This document shows, one piece after another, positions 1 to 7,643 of a DNA stretch of 64,000 bases. The notes under the pieces were generated by a model that saw nothing but the letters and a program-made list of their open reading frames with translations, had not been told where the DNA came from and did not search any database. The DNA lies in NCBI GenBank assembly GCA_900546515.1, contig URDG01000010.1, positions 4,573-68,572 of the forward strand, in the 5' to 3' direction. How positions within the stretch are numbered: the first letter of the stretch is position 1; the number at the start of each line of letters is the position of its first letter. Origin of the DNA: an uncultured Eubacteriales bacterium. Lineage in GTDB: Bacteria; Bacillota; Clostridia; Oscillospirales; Oscillospiraceae. Both the position numbers and the translations under genes were made by a program.

Positions 1-968
1 TCGGACGCCCAGAACTCGTGGTCTATGTCGGGCTTGTCCGAATAGGCGTCTATGAGGTAGCCGGTGTGAGCCACGACGATGCCGTCGATGAATTCTTTGA
101 TGCCGGCGTAGTAGATCATGCTGTCGGGAACGCTGTATTTTTTCTGATTTTCGAGTGCAGTCTCAAGTGTGCCGGTCATGGTGGTGGCATAGTTGTAGCG
201 GAACTTGAGAGTGCCGTCGGAGATCATGTCGTTGATAACGGACAGGTTGCCCATGTCGTAGCAGTTGAGCGGACGCATGTCGACGACGGAAGTGATGCCG
301 TACTTGCAGAAGTCCTCGTTTCTGATCTCGACGAGGCGGCGCGTTTTTGCATAGGGTATATTGAAAGCGAGCTTTACAAAATCGTTCTGGACATCCTCGA
401 CGAGGTATCCGGTTATGTGCCCGTTCTCGTCGCGGCCGTAACGGCCGAAGCGCGTATCGGGGGCGTCAGCGGGAATGCCGACGATCTCTATTGCCTTGGA
501 GTTGACCCAGCCTGCGTGCAGGTCGCTGTCGTATATGTATACGGGGCGGTCGGGGAAATACTTGTCGAGCGTTTCCTTGGTCGGGGGCGTGGGATCGTCC
601 CAGCCGCATATCATAAAACCGCATGCGCTGACCCATTCATCGTCGGCATAATCGGCCTCATTTTCCTTGTAGAACTCATAGAGCGTCTTTGCGCACTCTT
701 CCGCACTGGAAAGACCCGCAAGGTTGGGGCCTGCGGTCAGGTAGCAGCCGCCGAACATGTGCACATGGGAGTCGCATATGCCCGGAGTGATGAGCTGCTT
801 GCCGAAATCGCGGATGACGGTGTTTTCGTCCGCAAGAGCAAGGACCTCTTCCTTTGATCCGACAAGTTCTATCTTGTTGCCGGCAATGGCGACGCCTCCG
901 GAAATCATACCGAGGGTAGACGCGGTGAAGATGTTTTCGCTCAGCAAAATAATGTCTGCTCTCTTCAT
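1..968 (-). CDS. Amidohydrolase family 3 protein (partial, C-terminus missing)
   Basis: The frame opens at the ATG at 968 behind a GGAGG site and runs off the left edge, so about 322 N-terminal residues are visible. It is a metal-dependent amidohydrolase of the YtcJ / N-substituted formamide deformylase type (family 3). An N-terminal beta segment leads to the metal motif DSHVH at residues 66-70, followed by the long inserted region typical of this family. The substrate cannot be read from the sequence; relatives hydrolyse formamides and other amide or cyclic C-N bonds. The LuxR-type gene lies just upstream on the same strand, separated by a terminator, so it may be a local regulator but not a co-transcribed one. 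Family assignment is firm, substrate unknown. Confidence 0.85.
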   Translation of the reverse strand, partial: MKRADIILLSENIFTASTLGMISGGVAIAGNKIELVGSKEEVLALADENTVIRDFGKQLITPGICDSHVHMFGGCYLTAGPNLAGLSSAEECAKTLYEFYKENEADYADDEWVSACGFMICGWDDPTPPTKETLDKYFPDRPVYIYDSDLHAGWVNSKAIEIVGIPADAPDTRFGRYGRDENGHITGYLVEDVQNDFVKLAFNIPYAKTRRLVEIRNEDFCKYGITSVVDMRPLNCYDMGNLSVINDMISDGTLKFRYNYATTMTGTLETALENQKKYSVPDSMIYYAGIKEFIDGIVVAHTGYLIDAYSDKPDIDHEFWAS

Positions 969-1120
969 AAAAACCTCCTGATTGACATTTTTTTATTGTT
1001 TCCAACAAAGTATGCCGACAATATAACAGGCGGCCGCAGCAAAGTAAATCAAGATAATTTGGCATTGAATTAAATATTTTTTGCGTTGATTAAATTTTTT
1101 TGCCGCAGAAAAAATTGTGA

Positions 1121-1154
1121 AAAAAACTCCGCATGGCGGCAATGCCATGCGGAG
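1121..1154 (-). terminator. Rho-independent terminator of the LuxR-type gene
   Basis: Read on the minus strand, an 11-bp perfect stem (CTCCGCATGGC with GCCATGCGGAG, 1127-1154) is followed by a run of seven T. It lies 19 bases past the stop of the LuxR-type gene. Confidence 0.85.
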
Positions 1155-1172
1155 AGGGAAGATATGCTGTTT

Positions 1173-2249
1173 TCAGTCCGGGCTTGACATCCGCAGCCTG
1201 TTCAGCAGAGAAGTGCGGTTGCTGACTCCGGTTTTCTGAAAGATATTTGATATGTGCGTTTTGACTGTCGGCACCGAGATATACAGCAGAGAAGCGATCT
1301 CGCTGTTCGTCTTGCCCTGAGATATGAGAGATACGATCTCACGCTCACGCGGCGAGAGGGAAGCCGGCAGGGCGAGCGGGGAGCGGGCTTGCGTCTGCCG
1401 CGGCGATATACGCACGGTGTACACATGCCGGCCCTGCTCCTGCGAATGAACAATGACGGCGCGGTAGCCTTCCGAAAACTCGGGCAGCTCAACACGGTCT
1501 CCGGCGCCGCAGGCCAGCGGCAGAAATGAACATGCAAACTCGCGCAGTGTGTCGGCGGATATATCCCGGCCGGTTATATCCTGACAGAAGCGGAGCAGCT
1601 GCGTGTTATAGTAGAGCACACTGCCGGTGCCGTCGAACATTATGATCCCGTCGTCAATGCTGCACACTACAGACTCCAGCGTCTCGGTCTTGAATTTCAG
1701 ATCGAGCATCTGAAGACTCTGGCATAGCATCTGCGCTATGAACGGAGTGATTATATTGAGGCAGTTGATGAACAGCATCCTGTTGGCATCATTGCTGTGC
1801 TTCGTAAAAAGTGCGGCGGAGCCGTACTGCTGCCTGCCGACGTTGAACGAGAGTATGATATCCTGCGTCAGGCTGTACTCATCCGAGAGATATGAGAAAT
1901 ACGGGTTCGAGCTCATATCTTTTGACGGGTAATCGGTGAGGGCTATGTCGTCCATCGTGAGCACCGGCTTTTCCATGAGCCGTCGATCCTTCATATAAAT
2001 GGGATGAAAGGGATCGAACTTGTAGTAATAGTCCTGATAACTCCGTATTATGCGCCGGTCGACATTGTACGATATGGGATCGTAAAGGCTGTGGCTGCCG
2101 ACGAGCCACAGGCTGGAGACGGAATAGTCAAAATGCTTCTCAAGCATCAGCAGAAGATTACTGCGGAAGAACTCAGGCGGTACCTGCGTGCTTCTGAGAA
2201 AGTCTATGACCTTTTCAAATTCGGACTGAGTTACGTTGTGGTCATACAT
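1173..2249 (-). CDS. LuxR-family transcriptional regulator with long N-terminal sensor region
   Basis: A 358-residue protein. The last 60 or so residues form a classical LuxR/GerE helix-turn-helix: LSPREREIVSLISQGKTNSE, then the recognition stretch VPTVKTHISNIFQKTG. The first 290 residues have no motif I can name; a PAS-like segment (SIDDGIIMFDGTGSVLYYN) lies near residue 200, suggesting small-molecule sensing. There is no phosphoreceiver domain. An in-frame TTG 33 bases further upstream exists, but the ATG at 2249 has a GAGGT site 7 bases before it and is preferred. The downstream amidohydrolase is a plausible but unproven target. Confidence 0.8.
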   Translation of the reverse strand: MYDHNVTQSEFEKVIDFLRSTQVPPEFFRSNLLLMLEKHFDYSVSSLWLVGSHSLYDPISYNVDRRIIRSYQDYYYKFDPFHPIYMKDRRLMEKPVLTMDDIALTDYPSKDMSSNPYFSYLSDEYSLTQDIILSFNVGRQQYGSAALFTKHSNDANRMLFINCLNIITPFIAQMLCQSLQMLDLKFKTETLESVVCSIDDGIIMFDGTGSVLYYNTQLLRFCQDITGRDISADTLREFACSFLPLACGAGDRVELPEFSEGYRAVIVHSQEQGRHVYTVRISPRQTQARSPLALPASLSPREREIVSLISQGKTNSEIASLLYISVPTVKTHISNIFQKTGVSNRTSLLNRLRMSSPD

Positions 2250-2497
2250 GGCAGATACCTCGTGAGCAGAAAAAATAGCCAAAACAACGTGAAATATCCG
2301 TCGTTTATTCTACTATAATAACATGTTTCAAAAAGCAAGTCAATGTTTTATCAGAATCATACTTTGGTATGATGCATCGGCAGAGTGAAAACATACTTTG
2401 TGTGTATTCAAAAAAAGTCGGCCTGTAAATAGAATAAAAAACATGTATGCCGCGTGAATGATACGCCGCAGGCAGACGGGTTTTGGAGGAAGAAGAT

Positions 2498-2578
2498 ATG
2501 AAAAACAGAAATTTCGGCACAAATGCAAGACATCCGCCCGAAAGCAATGCCGCGGCGGAATATCCCCGCCGCGGCTGA
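2498..2578 (+). CDS. Possible 26-residue peptide
   Basis: An ATG at 2498 follows GGAGG at good spacing and opens 26 codons beginning MKNRNFGTNARHPPES, ending at TGA 2576-2578. The last third of the frame coincides with a perfect 10-bp hairpin. The peptide is basic and proline-rich, with no signal or membrane segment, and I do not recognise it. It could be a leader peptide or chance. No gene follows closely (atpB starts 420 bases on). Low confidence. Confidence 0.25.
   Translation: MKNRNFGTNARHPPESNAAAEYPRRG
2549..2575 (+). other. GC-rich perfect hairpin in intergenic region
   Basis: The arms GCCGCGGCGG (2549-2558) and CCGCCGCGGC (2566-2575) pair perfectly around a 7-base loop. The following bases (TGAGTTTGTATTCTG) are only moderately T-rich, so this is a weak candidate terminator. 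It overlaps the end of the short frame at 2498-2578. Confidence 0.5.
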
Positions 2579-2932
2579 GTTTGTATTCTGTTGTGCAGAG
2601 TTTTATTCGGCGTTGGCCTCAGCGGCCCTGGCAAGCATACCAGCCATGAGCGCTTTTAGGAAGTCGAAGAATTTGATAGCATATATCAACTTCTTTGGGA
2701 ATAGACAGGGAAGAAGGGATTGACACACAAAGATATATTATGATAGAAAAACCATGGCAGCCGCAGGGCATTCGCCCTCCAGTGAGAGGGAAAAAAACAA
2801 CGCTTCATCAACTGAGCTTCAACTTTTATTGATGAGAGTTAAAAAATCTACAAAAACGCGCGAAAACCGGAACTAAAAACATGCATATACCTGCAAAACT
2901 GACAAAAATGCGGATTTATGCGATAAATTCTA

Positions 2933-2961
2933 TTGAATCTTCAACAAAAAAATGCTATTAT
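2933..2961 (+). promoter_or_regulatory. Likely promoter of the ATP synthase operon
   Basis: TTGAAT at 2933-2938 and TATTAT at 2956-2961 with a 17-base spacer, 41 bases before the atpB start. It is read by eye as a vegetative sigma-type promoter. Confidence 0.6.
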
Positions 2962-3001
2962 ATGCGAGCAAAACAAATAAGCTATATACGGAGGTGATAA
3001 G

Positions 3002-3667
3002 ATGGAGGAAGCGAGCAACGTCCTGTTTTCCATAGGACCGATAGAGATAACGGGCGTGGTCGTGACGACGTGGGTCATCATTGCCATTCTGACTGTGCTT
3101 TCGATTCTCGCAACCAGGAACCTGAAAGATGTTCCGGGTCCGCTGCAGAATCTGGCGGAGCAGGCAGTCGGCAAGCTGCACAGCTATTTCTCGGGCATAC
3201 TTGGAGAAAAGCTTACAGACAAGTATTTCCCCGTGCTTGCGACACTGTTTATTTTTATCATTGTGAGCAACTACTCCGGTCTGCTGCCCGGCGCGGGACA
3301 CTATAAGGCGTTCAAAGTGCCGACGGCAAATCTGTCGGTGACGGCAGCTCTGGCAATAGTCGGTTTCTTTACGATCCACACCGTGGGCGTTAAGGAGCGC
3401 GGCTGGAAAGGGTATCTGAAGTCATTTCTGAGCGTCATGCTCCCGCTGACCCTTGTAGAGCAGCTGGTGCGTCCGTTCTCTCTGGCTCTGCGACTTTTCG
3501 GCAACCTGTTCGGTGAAGAAATGGTAACGGAAAATCTGTACACCATTTTCCCTGTGCTCGTGCCGCTGGTCATGCAGGTGCTCAGTATCCTGTTCTGCCT
3601 GATCCAGGCGCTTGTTTTCACGATGCTGCTGTCTATTTACATACAGGAAGCAGCGGAAGAAGAGTAA
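3002..3667 (+). CDS. atpB: F-type ATP synthase subunit a
   Basis: Membrane stator subunit forming the proton half-channels of Fo. The 221-residue protein has five to six hydrophobic segments and the signature RPFSLALRLFGNLFGEE near residues 159-175, which holds the essential arginine facing the c-ring. The length is normal for Gram-positive bacteria. The ATG at 3002 follows a perfect GGAGGTGAT site. It is the first gene of the atp operon (a-c-b-fusion-gamma-beta-epsilon). No atpI precedes it. Confidence 0.97.
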   Translation: MEEASNVLFSIGPIEITGVVVTTWVIIAILTVLSILATRNLKDVPGPLQNLAEQAVGKLHSYFSGILGEKLTDKYFPVLATLFIFIIVSNYSGLLPGAGHYKAFKVPTANLSVTAALAIVGFFTIHTVGVKERGWKGYLKSFLSVMLPLTLVEQLVRPFSLALRLFGNLFGEEMVTENLYTIFPVLVPLVMQVLSILFCLIQALVFTMLLSIYIQEAAEEE

Positions 3668-3725
3668 TAATCCCAAATGTCCAAAATGTATGATCAAGAA
3701 TTCAAACTGAAAAGGAGAAAAAACA

Positions 3726-3953
3726 ATGAATAGTGGATTGATCGCAATAGCAGCAGCCATCACAATGGCTCTGAGCACCATCGGCCCCGCAATAGGTCAG
3801 GGCATGACCGCCGCTAAGGCAATGGAAGCCATCGCACGCCAGCCCGAATGCGCCAAGGACATCCGTTCCACCCTTATCCTCTCCCTTGGCCTTATGGAAG
3901 CGCTGACCATTTACGGTCTGCTTATAGCTTTCATGCTCGTGGCAAAGATCTGA
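3726..3953 (+). CDS. atpE: F-type ATP synthase subunit c
   Basis: The 75-residue c-ring proteolipid: two hydrophobic helices joined by the polar loop ARQPE. The first helix carries GPAIGQG and the second the ion-binding carboxylate in LMEALTIYGL. The glutamine in helix 1 is shared with sodium-type rings, but Ser and Thr after the glutamate, which complete the sodium site in Ilyobacter, are Ala and Leu here. MEALTIYGL instead matches chloroplast and cyanobacterial rings, so proton use is inferred. A good AAAAGGAG site precedes the ATG. Confidence 0.96.
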   Translation: MNSGLIAIAAAITMALSTIGPAIGQGMTAAKAMEAIARQPECAKDIRSTLILSLGLMEALTIYGLLIAFMLVAKI

Positions 3954-3984
3954 GACAATCAATTAACGGCTGAAGGAGATTCAT

Positions 3985-4407
3985 ATGCTGAGTATCAATT
4001 TATCAGAGCTAGTTCTCACAATAATCAGCTTCTTCCTTTTGCTGTTCCTGCTTAACAAGTTCCTGTATACTCCCGTACTGAAGTTCATGCGCGAACGTCA
4101 GGCCAGGATCGATGCGGGCCTCGAAAAGGAGCGCGCTGCAAACGCGGAGGCGGCCGAGAACGAAAAACGTATCGAGGATGCCAAGACGCAGCGCCGTGAG
4201 GAGGCAAAGGCCATCCTTGCAAAGCAGAGGACCGACGACGGGAGAGCGCACGAAGAGTGCGCAAAGCAGCTCCTGAAAGACAGCGCGAAGGAGCGGCAGG
4301 AAGCCAGAGTGCGTGTTGAGGCCATGGCAAAGGACGCCAAGGCAAAGCTCGACACGGAAAAGGACGAACTTGCAAACGCCCTTGCAGAAAGGCTCATCAG
4401 CAAATGA
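3985..4407 (+). CDS. atpF: F-type ATP synthase subunit b
   Basis: The peripheral-stalk subunit, 140 residues. One N-terminal membrane helix (about residues 8-27, LVLTIISFFLLLFLLNK) is followed by a long, highly charged Ala/Glu/Lys-rich coiled coil to the end. It starts behind AAGGAG. At 140 residues it is slightly short. The next gene carries a second, b'-like N-terminus, so the stalk probably contains a b/b' pair as in mycobacteria and cyanobacteria. Confidence 0.93.
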   Translation: MLSINLSELVLTIISFFLLLFLLNKFLYTPVLKFMRERQARIDAGLEKERAANAEAAENEKRIEDAKTQRREEAKAILAKQRTDDGRAHEECAKQLLKDSAKERQEARVRVEAMAKDAKAKLDTEKDELANALAERLISK

Positions 4408-4449
4408 GCGGGAATCAGAAAAACAGCAGAAAGGAGGGGTGACTGACAA

Positions 4450-6690
4450 ATGTTTGAGTGGAATATGTTATATAATCTCATAAACTTCGGTATTCTGGGC
4501 TTCGGCCTGTATAAGGTCGGAAAGGGGCCGGCGAAAAACCTCTTCAACGGCTACCGCAGCAAGGTAGAAGAAGAGCTTGCGCAGTCCGGCAGCGCGTCGG
4601 AGAACGCGGACAGGATCAGAGCCGGCATCAGCGGGCTCAGGGCCGCAGGAGAAAGCGACTGCGACAGGATCATCGAGGATGCAAAGCAGCAGGCACAGGC
4701 GCTCAGCCGTCAGAGCGAGGATGAGAACGAACGTCTGAAGGCTGCGGCAAAGGCGGACAATGACAGCAGCTACGAGCAGCTGTGCTTCGACATGCAGAAG
4801 CGCTTCAACAGCGAGGCGGCCGAGGAGCTTACCGCGGCTGCGGCGGAGGTGCTGCGCAAGGCGAGTCCGGAGAGCAAAAAGCAACTCATCGACCGCTTTA
4901 TCGCGGAGCTGCCGGCAAAGCTTGAGATCACGCCCAGCGAGCTTGTAAAAATAAATTCCGGAGATAAACTTTCAGTCACTGTAAGCGGCAGTACAGAGCT
5001 TGATGCTGCCGGTATAGAGAAGATAAAGGCAATAATCGGGGACAAATACGGAAAGGATTCCGTTGACATCCGCGTTGAGCACGATGAGAGCCTCATAGGC
5101 GGCGTGCGCGTTGCGGTGGGCGACTCCCTGTATGACGGCACCCTGAGCCACAGGCTCGACATGGTGAAAAAGTCCGTTGCCGATACTGAGGACGAGGGAG
5201 ACATGGTGGAGGCGTTCAGGAATAAGATCCGGAACGTGCCCACGGATCTCGAAGCGTATCAGGTCGGCAGAGTTGTCAGCCTGTCAGACGGTATATGCCG
5301 TGTTTCGGGACTGTCCGACGTCATGTCCGGCGAGCTTATAGAGTTCAAGGGCGATCTGCGCGGCATGGTCATGGACCTTGAAAAGGACAATGTCGGCGTC
5401 GTTCTTCTGGGCAACTACGACAACGTGCAGGAGGGCGACGAGGTTCGCCGTACCGGCCGCATCATAGAAGTCCCCGTCGGCGAGGCGCTGCTTGGCCGCG
5501 TTGTGGACGCGCTTGGCCGTCCTGTCGACGGCAAGGGCAGAGTCAGAACGACCGAGACCCGCCCCATCGAGAACAAGGCCCCCGGCGTTATCGACAGAAA
5601 GGGCGTTTCCGTCCCGATGCAGACCGGTATCAAGGCCATCGACGCGCTCGTACCTATCGGCCGCGGCCAGCGTGAGCTGATAATCGGCGACCGTCAGTGC
5701 GGCAAGACCTCGATCATCCTTGACACCATCATTAACCAGAAGGGCAAGGACATGATCTGCATCTACGTTGCGATCGGACAGAAAGAGTCCACCGTGGCGA
5801 GCTTTGTGGAGAAACTGAGGGAGCACGGCGCGATGGATTACTCCATCGTAGTCGCGGCGACCGCATCCGAGCCGGCCCCCATGCTCTATATCGCACCGTA
5901 TTCCGGCGCGGCCATGGGCGAGTACTTCATGTACAAGGGCAAGGACGTGCTCATAATATACGACGACCTGAGCAAGCAGGCTGTGGCATACAGAGAGCTT
6001 TCCCTGCTGCTGCACCGTCCGCCAGGACGCGAGGCGTATCCCGGCGACGTGTTCTATCTGCACTCCAGACTTCTTGAGCGCGCGGCACGTCTCAGCGATG
6101 AGCTCGGCGGCGGCAGCATGACGGCCCTGCCCATCATCGAAACGCAGGCCGGCGACATCTCGGCGTACATACCCACAAACGTAATATCCATCACTGACGG
6201 TCAGATATTCCTCGAGACGGATCTGTTCAACGCAGGCGTCAGGCCCGCAGTGAACGTCGGTCTGTCGGTGTCCCGTGTCGGCGGCAGCGCCCAGCTCGGC
6301 GCAATGAAGCAGGTCGCAGGACGCCTGAGAATGGATCTGGCGCAGTACAGAGAGCTCGCGGCTTTCTCCCAGTTCGGCTCCGATCTGGATAAGGCCACGC
6401 GCGATACGCTCCACCGCGGCGACAGAATGACGGAGCTCCTCAAGCAGCCCTGCTATTCTCCCATGGACGCGGCAGATCAGGTCATCTCCATCTTTGCGGC
6501 GAGCGAAGGCTATGCCGACGACGTGGAGGTCAGCGACATCGCGGCCTTCGAGCAGGCTCTTGTGCCGTATGTCAACAAGCATTATCCCGAGCTGCACGAT
6601 GAGATCCACAGCGGCAAAAAGCTCAGCAAGGACAGCCTTGAAAAGCTGCGCGCCGTCATCGCGGATTTCAAGAAGGAGTGGCATGCATAA
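4450..6690 (+). CDS. atpA: Fused ATP synthase b'-delta-alpha protein
   Basis: One continuous 746-residue frame replaces the usual atpH and atpA. Residues 1-30 form a short b-type membrane helix (YNLINFGILGFGLYKVGK), about 30-130 a charged coiled coil, and about 130-245 a delta C-terminal domain ending in LIGGVRVAVGDSLYDGTLS. From about residue 255 comes a complete alpha subunit: P-loop GDRQCGKT at 413-420 (usually GDRQTGKT), then the nucleotide-binding and C-terminal domains. The N-terminal helical bundle of delta appears to be absent. The ATG at 4450 follows AAAGGAGGGGTG. An in-frame ATG at 5203 (residue 252), behind GAGGGAGAC, could start a free alpha of 495 residues. Mycobacteria fuse b with delta; fusion on to alpha is new to me. 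Confidence 0.92.
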   Translation: MFEWNMLYNLINFGILGFGLYKVGKGPAKNLFNGYRSKVEEELAQSGSASENADRIRAGISGLRAAGESDCDRIIEDAKQQAQALSRQSEDENERLKAAAKADNDSSYEQLCFDMQKRFNSEAAEELTAAAAEVLRKASPESKKQLIDRFIAELPAKLEITPSELVKINSGDKLSVTVSGSTELDAAGIEKIKAIIGDKYGKDSVDIRVEHDESLIGGVRVAVGDSLYDGTLSHRLDMVKKSVADTEDEGDMVEAFRNKIRNVPTDLEAYQVGRVVSLSDGICRVSGLSDVMSGELIEFKGDLRGMVMDLEKDNVGVVLLGNYDNVQEGDEVRRTGRIIEVPVGEALLGRVVDALGRPVDGKGRVRTTETRPIENKAPGVIDRKGVSVPMQTGIKAIDALVPIGRGQRELIIGDRQCGKTSIILDTIINQKGKDMICIYVAIGQKESTVASFVEKLREHGAMDYSIVVAATASEPAPMLYIAPYSGAAMGEYFMYKGKDVLIIYDDLSKQAVAYRELSLLLHRPPGREAYPGDVFYLHSRLLERAARLSDELGGGSMTALPIIETQAGDISAYIPTNVISITDGQIFLETDLFNAGVRPAVNVGLSVSRVGGSAQLGAMKQVAGRLRMDLAQYRELAAFSQFGSDLDKATRDTLHRGDRMTELLKQPCYSPMDAADQVISIFAASEGYADDVEVSDIAAFEQALVPYVNKHYPELHDEIHSGKKLSKDSLEKLRAVIADFKKEWHA

Positions 6691-6759
6691 TAATTACTCC
6701 TGTGAGAGCCGGAAGCGGTTCTCACAGGGGAGCAAACTGACAAAAAGGAGGTGGGGCAT

Positions 6760-7614
6760 GTGGCAAACATGCGCGCTATCCGCAACAGGATAAAGAGCAT
6801 TGAGAGCACACGGCAGATAACGAAGTCCATGAAAATGGTCGCGGCCGCAAAGCGCCGCCGCACACAGCTCTCTGTCGGCAATCTCAAGAGCTTCTCAGAC
6901 AAAAGCCGCTTCATCCTCTCGCACCTGATGGGCAGCATGACGGAAACGGAGAATCCGTTTCTCAAGGCGCGGCCCGAGGTCAGAAAGCGCTGCTACGTGC
7001 TTTTTGTGGGCAACAGAGGCCTTTGCGGCGTGTATAATTCCTCCCTTTTGCGCTATGCCGAAGAACAGGCAGCGGCGGACGGCGGAGAGAGCTTTGCCGT
7101 CGTGTGCGGACGCTGGGGCAAGGACAGCTTTGCTTCCTCCGGGCTTAACGTCAGGCGCGTCTTTGACGATATAAGCGACACACCCTCCGCGCAGGAAAGC
7201 CGTGAGCTGACAGACTACCTCAAGCAGCTCTATCTCTCCAACGAGGCGGACGAGATAGTGCTGGTGTACCAGCAGTTCCGTTCCGTCCTGTCGCAGACTC
7301 CCGGAAGAATGACGCTTCTGCCGGTGCCGCCGATGAAGGGCGAGGGCAGCAAGGAATACATTTTTGAGCCGGATAAGAACACCGTGCTCGACTCGCTTGT
7401 GGAGCTGTATATCAGCAACACCGTGTATTCAGTGATGCTCGAAGCCAAGACCGGCGAGCATGCCGCGAGAATGACGGCCATGACCGCTGCGACGGACAAC
7501 ACCGAGGAGCTTATATCCTCGCTCACGCTGGAGCTCAACCACGCAAGACAGTCTGCCATCACCACAGAGATCTCCGAGATCGTGGGCGGCAGTGCAATGA
7601 TGCAGCAGCAATAG
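6760..7614 (+). CDS. atpG: F-type ATP synthase subunit gamma
   Basis: Rotor shaft of F1, 284 residues. It begins MANMRAIRNRIKSIESTRQ, followed by ITKSMKMVAAAKRR, the conserved N-terminal helix, and ends with the conserved C-terminal helix containing ELNHARQSAITTEI. The frame is open from a GTG at 6751, but that codon overlaps the AAAGGAGG site; the GTG at 6760 has correct spacing and gives the usual family N-terminus. It follows the fusion gene after a 69-base gap with no clear terminator. Confidence 0.95.
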   Translation: MANMRAIRNRIKSIESTRQITKSMKMVAAAKRRRTQLSVGNLKSFSDKSRFILSHLMGSMTETENPFLKARPEVRKRCYVLFVGNRGLCGVYNSSLLRYAEEQAAADGGESFAVVCGRWGKDSFASSGLNVRRVFDDISDTPSAQESRELTDYLKQLYLSNEADEIVLVYQQFRSVLSQTPGRMTLLPVPPMKGEGSKEYIFEPDKNTVLDSLVELYISNTVYSVMLEAKTGEHAARMTAMTAATDNTEELISSLTLELNHARQSAITTEISEIVGGSAMMQQQ

Positions 7615-7643
7615 CCTCATAGTCCAAAGGAGGTAAAAGATAA

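Larger units (their letters stand above)
2250..2932. other. Long intergenic region, mostly AT-rich
   Basis: About 680 bases separate the LuxR-type gene from the atp promoter. Apart from one short frame with a good ribosome binding site (2498) and a GC-rich hairpin (2549-2575), both listed separately, I find no convincing gene. Around 2773-2795 there are small hairpin-forming segments (GGGC/GCCC and CCCTC/GAGGG) before a run of A. The annotated-looking frames here on both strands lack ribosome binding sites. Confidence 0.5.

Noticed and set aside
18..857. 279-codon open frame on the plus strand
   Set aside because: It is the reverse-strand shadow of the amidohydrolase, whose own frame has a ribosome binding site, metal motif and family signatures.
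3726..3953. Sodium-specific c-ring
   Set aside because: The helix-1 Gln is present, but the Ser/Thr that complete the sodium site are Ala/Leu; MEALTIYGL matches proton-type chloroplast rings.
4450..5202. Fusion as a simple sequencing frameshift
   Set aside because: The delta C-terminus runs into alpha in one frame with a smooth acidic linker and no stop remnants in the right place. A random indel would more often break than join frames. Still needs confirmation from relatives.
5284..6684. 466-codon open frame antisense to the alpha subunit
   Set aside because: High GC codon bias leaves the opposite strand open; no ribosome binding site and no recognisable protein.
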